From the NCBI GenBank assembly GCA_033977485.1, contig CM066988.1, positions 71,291,169 to 71,355,168 of the forward strand: a stretch of DNA of 64,000 nt, given 5' to 3'. The notes beneath the pieces were generated by a model. It ran no database searches. It was not told the DNA's origin and was given only the letters and a program-made list of their open reading frames with translations. The translations under genes were made by a program, and so were the position numbers. The stretch is from Hydrangea macrophylla (lineage: Eukaryota; Streptophyta; Magnoliopsida; Cornales; Hydrangeaceae). Positions 56,531 to 64,000 of the stretch are shown in pieces. Numbering within the stretch: position 1 is the stretch's first letter; every line of letters starts with the position of its first letter.

Positions 56531-59219
56531 ATCTTGAGCTAGAACAGTCTAGCGAAAGACGTAAAAGATAGCGCTTCTTGGGAGGCAACCCAAGCTTTAG
56601 TTCGTCTGTTTCTATTGTTTTTGGTCATTTTTGGGTCTTTTTGAGTCAGTTTTGGTCATTCTGAACATGTTTGGGGGTCAGAGTAAACTTATTTTCAGCT
56701 TATATACAAAAAAATAAAGAAAAATAGGAAAAATAGAAACTCGCATGCGCGGCCCACTCGCGTGAGCTTGCCCCTTTGTGAAATTTATTTTAAAACCTTA
56801 CGTGATATTTAGCCTCAGTATCACCTCGCGCCGGAATTCACGCGCGCGAGGAGGTCGCTCGAGCGGCCCGCTCGCGCGATCTGGGGACTTAGAAATCTTT
56901 CTGTTATAAAATGTCAAACAGGCTTCTGCTTAAACTCGTGGAGGGATTCGTGCGCGCGACGCTCGCTCCCGCGATCCGCTCGCGCGAGGTGGGAATTTCT
57001 CAATTTTTCTCTTTGTTCTTTGACCTTCTATTTCCCAAACCTATCTAGTTGTTTTTCATTTCTGTTTGATCTTTTCAGTTTTTTTGTTTAAGTTTATCTT
57101 TGTTTCCATAGTTCTAGTTTTGTTTTTTTTTATTTCCTTTACGTTCTTTTAATTCTAGTTTTGTTTCTATTGTTTACAAAAATAAATAAATAAATAACAA
57201 AAAAAAAAACATATGTATTATATATTAGCTTTTATTATTTGTTTGTTTGTTTAATTTTCTTTTGTTAAGTATTAACAGGTGAATTAGTAGCTCCATTAGG
57301 AGCATTTGAACTTTCCTTCCAGATTCATATACTTCACTTGTTTGTGATTGCTAAGATCGAGGTATGGTCGTTCCTTCCTTACGTACTCTCCTTTCTTTCA
57401 TTTTATTGTTTCATTGGGGACAATGAAAGGTTTAGGTTTGGGGGTATGTATTTACATGCACATTATTATGCACTATTTTTAAAAAATTTTGATTCTTATG
57501 CTTAAATAAACGATGTCACCTACGGTTTTGCAATCTCTAGTCGATACTTCTTAGTATGTAACGTGATTCGTTATAGAATGGTAAACATGAGAAGATGTGA
57601 TTAAATATTTGCTGAAGTCATGATGCGACGTTTTAGGTCATGTATCGTTCAAATCATAGTTTTATATCATAAATTTGCACACAAACCTATGCATTGAACG
57701 TAGTCGCTTGAATACATGTCTGATGTGAACTATAATACGATTCAGATTTCTAGATAACACAAGGTAGAGACTAAATCCGGTGAGCTTTTGAGCCTATCTT
57801 TTCTTTTTAGAGGGTTATAAATACATTGTGTTTGTCGAATTTCATTTGGAATAGCGCATTAACTTGTTATTTAGTCTCATTATTCTTGTTTTGGTTGATA
57901 GTCAAGTTAAAATATTTGTTACCATGCTAAATAATCTTCCGTCGTAAATGTTGAAGAACCATATAACCATAGAACATGATTTTAGGCCTTCTTTGTTTGC
58001 TACTGACCGATAAATGATCAATTTCCTTAGTTCGCCCCCTTGAGCTGTTAAAATGCCATTTCTTTCTTTAATCACCATTATCCTTTTTTTTTTGCTCCAA
58101 CTTGACAAACTTGGAGTTCACCACTGAGAGATTTGTCAACTATTAGTGGTGTTAAGGCAATGTGTGATTAAGAAAAAGAAGAAAACAAGATGATGTTTGG
58201 GGTAGTACCTTGGTATTCAATGAACATTCATTTCAAAAGTAATGAAAAGGAAAAGAATAAGGTTGGAAAAAAAAAAGCAATGAAAAAAAAAGAAAAAAAA
58301 AAAGAAAAAGAAACAGAAGGAGAAAAAATTGAAAGGAATGAAAAGAAGAGAATGAAATGATGAAGTTGGTAGAAGAGAGAATGAAAGAAATCGAACATGC
58401 CTTACAATGCCATTATGAGATTTCCTACCTAATGAATCATTTCTATCCTTTTTCATTGGCCGAGCCACATTACAACCGTTGAAAAGTCCTATTTGATTTT
58501 AGGAAACATGGTTCGGATATGAAAACGATGGGAGGGGGATTAAAACATGGTAATGATTAATTTTTCTTAACTGTTGACGTCCTGTCCATGAGACTATTGT
58601 TCTTTGGTGTCATGCGTCTTTTCCGAGTTATATGTAAGCGGTTTCTTGTTTTGAAAATATATTTTCTTTACTCACATATTTTAGAAAAATTACACCTGTT
58701 TCTGAGTGTTTCATTTAAGAGTGTAATTAACATTGTGAGATTCGTAGTCGAACCATAGTTGGATGGTTATCCGAGTTATATTCCAAGTTCATGACATGCG
58801 CGTGTTCATTTGACTATCATATCACACACGTGCAATTTTATGAGAAACTCTATTGATTTATACGATGCATGTGCTTGAGATTGTTTTTCATGACGTAGGT
58901 AGACGTTTGATTCCATTTCTTCTTGTTCATTATTCTATTTCGAATCATTGTTCTATGATAAGGAGTGTTGAATTTTGTTTTTCGTTTGAATAAAACCTTA
59001 TAAATTTATAAGTTAATAAAGATGGTTGTGGGTGACTTGTTGATGAGAACCCTCACGAGACTTCACTCATCCGACTGGGGACACCTAGAGGTTCAAAAGG
59101 CTTGTTGCATAAGCTAAATGCAATCGCAATCCATGCGAAAATGGAATAGATTTTTAATTAGTAGTTTAATTTTTATGTTCTTTTTGCTCGAGGACTAGCA
59201 AAATGTAGGTTTGGGGGTG
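56531..59219 (+). other. 3' untranslated region of the Athila-like element
   Basis: It begins with GCTTCTTGGGAGGCAACCCA (about 56572). GC-rich motif blocks at about 56744-56770 and 56826-56990 repeat the CCGCTCGCGCGA motif of the LTR. A first polypurine-like GGTTTAGGTTTGGGGGTATG lies at 57430-57449, and the functional polypurine tract TGTAGGTTTGGGGGTG ends at 59219. The rest is AT-rich and non-coding. Confidence 0.75.
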
Positions 59220-60532
59220 TGATCGAGAGAGAACGAATCCTAATTACATGCCCTAATTCACATTTGTTAGTACTTTTTATCCTATTTTTTGTATTTTTTA
59301 GTTCGTTTTTTTATTTTCTGTCAGGATTTGGAGAAAAGTAAGGATTCCAAGTTAAATGGGGTGAAAAAGAAGAAGAAAAGAAGCTAAAAAAACCACATCA
59401 CGCGCGTGGCCCGCTCGCGCGAAACCCAGGAAATTGCTCGCGTGACCTCCCAATATCGCGCTCGCGCGGCCCGCTTGCTCGACCTGTGTAAAAACCAAAT
59501 ACGTGTATTTCAGTATTCTGAAGACTCCTACGCGAATGAAACCGCCTAATTGCGTCTGGAAAGCTAAATACAGCAATTTTAGTGCCAATTGGGTTAGGAA
59601 AGCTTCCAAAACTTTCTCCAAATCTATAAATATTCAATTACACTTCAATTTAGGGGTAGACAATTAATATACACAAGATATAACAAAAACTTCAGCCATT
59701 GAAGGGAGGAAAGCAAGGAGAAGAAGAAGAAGACCAAAGATTCCCATGGCCTCCTCCATCAACCTCTTGTCGTTCATCCATTCTATGGCCAACTAAACTC
59801 AAGATCTAGGGTTTCCATGAAACCCTAGCCAAGTAATAGGGTGTATTTTATGTTTTTATTTTAGTTTTATTATGTATGGATGACAGTTACATGTTCCAAG
59901 GATTTTTATAAATAAATCGTGCTTTTATTGATTAAATCGTTACTTTCAAAGTTTACTCATGTCTTAGATCTATTTTGATGGTAGTGTGCTCAATGATCTA
60001 TGCTTGCTGTGCTTGTTTAGATTATTTACATGTAATGGTGCTTAAATTGAATTGTGCTATCAAGTATCCGAATAGTCCATGCCTAGATTAGACGGATTAT
60101 ACCACAACCCTAGTTTAGTGTGGGATAATTCGTGCTAACCGAAGATGTATTATGTTGGTGCTTGAACCATAATTATTTTCTTGAAGGAAGAATTGGGCTT
60201 GTAGCTACAATTCTCCATTATCATCCAATGTAATAAGCTAAAGTAATTCGTAAATACCCTTATCATGAAGCTAGTGGTGGATTTGCAATCCTAGGTTCCT
60301 TAAACTTATTATAAAAACAAATATTTAATTGCTTTCATAATTTAGATTTACTTTTATTGTTATTAGTTTAATTCAAATTAAATCCAAAATCCGTTTTTCT
60401 TAATTAACTAAATTTAGGTTTTAAAAATTAAAGTGCGTAGTATTCAATCTCTGTGGGTTCAACCTTTACTTCCACACTGCAAATCTTTAGAAAAGTAAAG
60501 TATACTTTTATATCTTGATTTTGACAAGATCA
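59220..60532 (+). repeat. 3' LTR of the Athila-like element
   Basis: TGATCGAGAGAGAACGAAT to TTTTGACAAGATCA, 1313 bp, followed by ATAAG. Several GC-motif positions differ from the 5' LTR by C to T or G to A changes (for example CACGCGCGTGGCC against CGCGCGCGCGGCC). Confidence 0.92.
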
Positions 60533-60537
60533 ATAAG

Positions 60538-61280
60538 AAACTGTATATGCATTTCCTCTAAGTGGGAGCTTGCCTTAGGAGGTTTTCAAGAATTCTTAGA
60601 AGCTTCCAAAGGGATGTTTTCAAGAGAAACTTTTTAAAATTTTCAAAAGGGTTTTTCAAGATTTTCTAAATGGGTTTTCAAAATTTTCATAAAAATGATC
60701 CTTGGAACACGATCAAATGTCCGGGTGAGCATCATATTACTCTAAAGTAATCTATCTATACAAGGTTTGATGGTGAATTCGCCTAAACGTCTTCATCATC
60801 CACATAATCCCTTACGGGCAATTGCAAGTAATTCATCACATTCCTAATCAAAGATGAAAATCAAATATCCTATTTGAAGGGTTCTATAGAAGCTATATGT
60901 AAAGGCCAGGTTTTAGTCTCAAAAAGGGTCCATTAGCAAGCTCAGAGGTGTGGGTGACCGCCTCCCTGAGGGTGTGTCATTCACACATGGGCTCTACATA
61001 CCGCGTAGGGTACGAGGCTAACGATGACCACATGCTACCAAAGTCCCTTGATCGGTGGGGAGTTTCCTCCCCCAGAACTTCAAGGCAATGATCTCAAGCA
61101 GTCACGGCTGTAACCATGCAAGTGCAAATGCAGTCAAAATGAATACGTTTATTGAATTAATAACAAAGATACAGAGCAAGTTAAACCCATATAGAACAAG
61201 AAACTATAGTTTCGAGTTCCAAATCAGCAGTAGAGTCGCCAGACTATGGACATGACAAGTCGCAGGGTCCTGTCGGTCTC
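60538..61280 (+). mobile_element. Tat-like internal 3' region
   Basis: It continues the host element into which the Athila-like element inserted. Segments such as GGTGTGGGTGACCGCCTCCC and GGGTACGAGGCTAACGATGA resemble non-coding 3' regions of Tat-lineage elements. No frame is supported. Confidence 0.45.
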
Positions 61281-64000
61281 AATTATGTCCTGGGACGGAT
61301 CCAAGGCTGCATATAGAGATCTACGTCGTACTACTTTTAATGCACTTGACAAGAGTCGCCACTTAATTTTTATAAAATTAGGAAATCATGAGCTAACTTG
61401 CTCAAAATGGAAGGGTACTCACCCTTCAATGCGAGAAAATGGGCTCGGAGGTCTTGGTACGAAAGGGGAATGAGCCTTATGCTTGGGCTGAAGAACCCCC
61501 TCCTCTCCCTATCTTACAGTAGGCCTTGCCAATATCTTTGTTCTTAATTCATAACGGGTATTCTTTTCTCAATCATACTAGATAATATATACATGGCATA
61601 AAGAGCATTTAGGCAAAAATCGTTCAAGAGATTAAATTAGAGTAGCAAGTAGATGTTTATACGATGCTAGAAAAGGGATTAAAATACTCACAGTGGGCCA
61701 ATCCCACTCGGGATCAAGATGCAAAGAAAGGAAACGTGCATGGAATGCAAAGAGAACAAGATGACTTACATTGGGGTAGCTCATGCAGAGTTGCTATGGC
61801 AATCAAAGTTTAATTATGTTATGCAACATGCAACAATCCTAGATAGTCTGTCTCTAACAAAAAAGCATATAATGGAAAGTATCCTAAAGGATTTGTGTCA
61901 TTAATGCAAAAGTTGTAAACCTAGCAAAATCTCTACAGAGAAGGATAGGGGAATGTACATGACACATGGACACTAAGTCACATGCAGAAGAGGTAAGGTC
62001 AATCTAAGGAGTTGAATCCGAGTCATTCGAATATCTACATTAAAATACTGCAAAACAAACCAAGCATTGAAAAAGAAAAAAAGAGATCCAAGCATACAAG
62101 TAAAATGCACGAGAAAGAAGAAAGATAAGTCATCAATCAAAATTCCAATGAATCACTCGAAAAGTAAGCCTAAACAATGAAACAATTCAATTCCTTTTTC
62201 ACATCATAATTTCAATGAGTTAGTAAGCTTTTCCAAAAAGTGGGACCTCATTTGCATAAGTTGTTGGTGAGTTCTATTCATTTTAAAAGTCTCTATCCAG
62301 ACTCGTCGACTATCTTGCAAAAATCATAACTAAATTCACACAACTAATGTGAAGTCCTATCTTATGTCAAAAGAAAGGTATTTCATTGATGTTTATGGGA
62401 ACAATACTTTCATAAACCCATATTGATTTTAAAATTTTGTGAAAACTGATTTGAAGCAGACTTCACTATTCTGGAAATTTAATATAAATGATTTCTGTCC
62501 AGACTTGTCGACTTATCTTGCAAAAATCATAACTAAATTCACAAAACACCTATGAAGGTCTATTTTGTGTCAAAATAACGCTATTGCATTGAACTTTATA
62601 GAAAAATACTTTCATGAACCCATATTGAACTTAAGGTCTTTGAAAACTGAGTTGAATCAAACTCTATTATTCTAAAATTTTGATATCATGTGACAAATGA
62701 AAAATATGCAAAACAATATCGCTCAAACATATTCTTCCAAAATTTTGATCTTTTTTTTCATTATTCTAAAATAATTTCTAAGCCATATTTTAGATTTAAT
62801 ACCGAGAAAACAAAGTATGATCATCTTATACACATGATTCATTTACAATAGAGATTTGGAACATTCTAGGATAGTCTTATTTTCTTCATTCTATCGAAAG
62901 ATAATCTTTGCTTGATCATCTTGACTTTGTGCCAGTGTAATCTTATCAAGCCAAGGATTACTTCGAAAAAGAATGTAGATCGCATCATCTAGCCATTTTC
63001 CAAATTTTAACCATAAATAAGTCATATCCAAGTATATCAACCGTCTTTCCAATAATCGTTTAGAAATAAGTGAGGTTCATCAAGGCAAACCAGATGAACG
63101 TGGTTTCATCCTTCTTTATCCATGAATTTCGAAGTCAAGCCTCAAGGGTAATAATGAGATTTAAACTCATGGATAAAGTTAAATTTGCTTTAATGAACAA
63201 TTCTTAGTTCATTTATTTTATCTTGTGGCAAAAACATTTTTAGTGTGGTGAGAAGTCTTTTAGAATCAAAATCAATAATGAAGTTCATTATGAGTTCTAA
63301 TCAAATATGCTTCTCTTGGTAAAGAACACCAAACTAATTGGTTGAAGGACTTACAAATATCACCTTGGTATGCCCAAAAGAGGTGTATTTATATAGTCAT
63401 AGAAGGAAATATGCATCTTCATCATAAACTCAAAGCAAAAGGCAAAGAATGATGCAAGTTCAAGTGTGTGCACATGAGTTTTTTACTAAAAAGGGAAAGA
63501 AAATTCAAGAAAACCAATCATCTTCAAAGTGGAGGAAAAATATGAAAATAGCACCTCTAATCCATATTTTATCAACAAAATCAACTAGAACCTGGATCTT
63601 TGTGCAAGTTGTGTGAAAAAACAAAGCAAAGGTGTGAAGAAAACAAAGGGAAGAAAAAAAAAATATCCAAGTTATAGAAATACATATACATAAAACTAGT
63701 AGATTAAAGAGGTAGTTTAGAGTTTACCTCTTGAAGATCTCTCAAAAATACAAAGAGTTCGAAGGAAGTTCTTTCTCCTTCAAGCTCCAAAGCAAAGGAT
63801 GTAAGGATGTCCAATTATATTCTAGCTTAGATCTTTTAAAATACTACATCTTTTTAACTTTTCAAGAAAACAAAAAGAATGTTTTTCTTACTTTTTATTC
63901 AATAAAAGGCATGCACAACTTTTGCTAACTTCAAGACGTTCTAATGAATTCTAAGTAGATTCTAGTTGTTTGGATGCTAGCTTATGCCTTTATTATTGTC
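61281..64000 (+). mobile_element. Tat-like LTR sequence, incomplete at window edge
   Basis: AAGAGTCGCCACTTAATTTT at about 61352, followed by GAGGTCTTGGTACG and a CCCTCCTCTCCCTATCTTACAGTAGGCC-like segment, parallels the layout of 29499-29660 but is too diverged to be its partner by eye. The LTR end is not in the window. No genes. Confidence 0.5.
62290..62690. repeat. Tandem pair of about 200-bp LTR subrepeats
   Basis: Two consecutive copies share CCAGACT(C/T)GTCGACT, CTTGCAAAAATCATAACTAA, ACTTTCAT(A/G)AACCCATATTGA and GAAAACTGA(T/G)TTGAA. Confidence 0.8.

Larger units (their letters stand above)
42525..60532 (+). mobile_element. Athila-like gag-only (pol-less) LTR retrotransposon, 18 kb with nested insert
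   Basis: Two LTRs (42525-43823 and 59220-60532) are flanked by ATAAG at 42520-42524 and 60533-60537. Primer-binding site, gag-protease region, long 3' untranslated region and polypurine tract are present. Reverse transcriptase, RNase H and integrase are absent. Without the nested chromovirus (9.6 kb) the element is about 8.4 kb. The LTRs differ at an estimated 3-4% by eye, so it is older than its nested guest. It would need proteins from a relative to move. Confidence 0.92.

Noticed and set aside
61281..64000. Partner 3' LTR of the Tat-like LTR at 29441-35141
   Set aside because: The layouts agree (GAGTCGCCACTTAA and following blocks) but the sequences beyond that do not align by eye, so they are probably different families or very old.

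Overview
This window is plant nuclear DNA, most likely intergenic DNA of a eudicot with a large, retrotransposon-rich genome. The evidence is plant Ty3/gypsy lineages (Tekay/Del-type chromovirus, Athila-like, Tat-like), tRNA-derived SINEs, foldback MITEs, GA microsatellites, and split exons of a CYP87-like cytochrome P450. I found no intact host gene, no rRNA or tRNA gene and nothing prokaryotic. The exact lineage cannot be read from the sequence.

Layout. 1-6354 is a rearranged copy of two stretches that lie about 12 kb apart further right: 1-1508 matches 13137-14658 (inside a long LTR), and 1510-6354 matches 26628-33745 (3' end of the P450 pseudogene and its flank). It therefore looks like the left copy of a duplicated segment that lost about 12 kb. 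6355-8815 is a truncated minus-strand gypsy element (3' LTR plus a little internal sequence), followed by AT-rich DNA with MITEs and a SINE (8816-12206). 12207-16249 is a 4.04-kb solo LTR bounded by 5-bp target-site duplications (GGGCT). 17025-27225 is a plus-strand CYP87-like P450 pseudogene in nine recognisable exons. It is broken by an N-terminal frameshift, a premature stop and a SINE in exon 7. Its sixth intron holds a TIR element carrying a frameshifted ABCC-transporter fragment.

27226-64000 is a retrotransposon nest. A Tat-like LTR (about 29441-35141) is interrupted by a 2.24-kb solo LTR of another family, whose empty site survives in the left copy. Tat-like internal sequence follows and is interrupted by a 5'-truncated chromovirus (about 35590-40113) and then by an 18-kb Athila-like element (42525-60532, target duplication ATAAG). 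The Athila-like element has LTRs, primer-binding site, gag-protease and polypurine tract but no pol. It is itself interrupted by a young, nearly complete chromovirus on the minus strand (44243-53852, target duplication GTGTG). That chromovirus has an open gag-pol frame apart from one stop codon. 60538-64000 returns to Tat-like internal and LTR-like sequence.

How it fits together. The genes here serve retroelement replication (gag, protease, reverse transcriptase, RNase H, integrase with chromodomain), and the host-gene pieces are relics. The most unusual pattern is that several LTR families each carry a dense cluster of their own short palindrome: CAGTCGACTG, CAATCGATTG, a CGATCG-type motif, GCTCGCGCGA-type, and CACGTG/GACGTGG. 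The GC-rich motif is shared in the same sense orientation by two unrelated lineages, the chromovirus and the Athila-like element.
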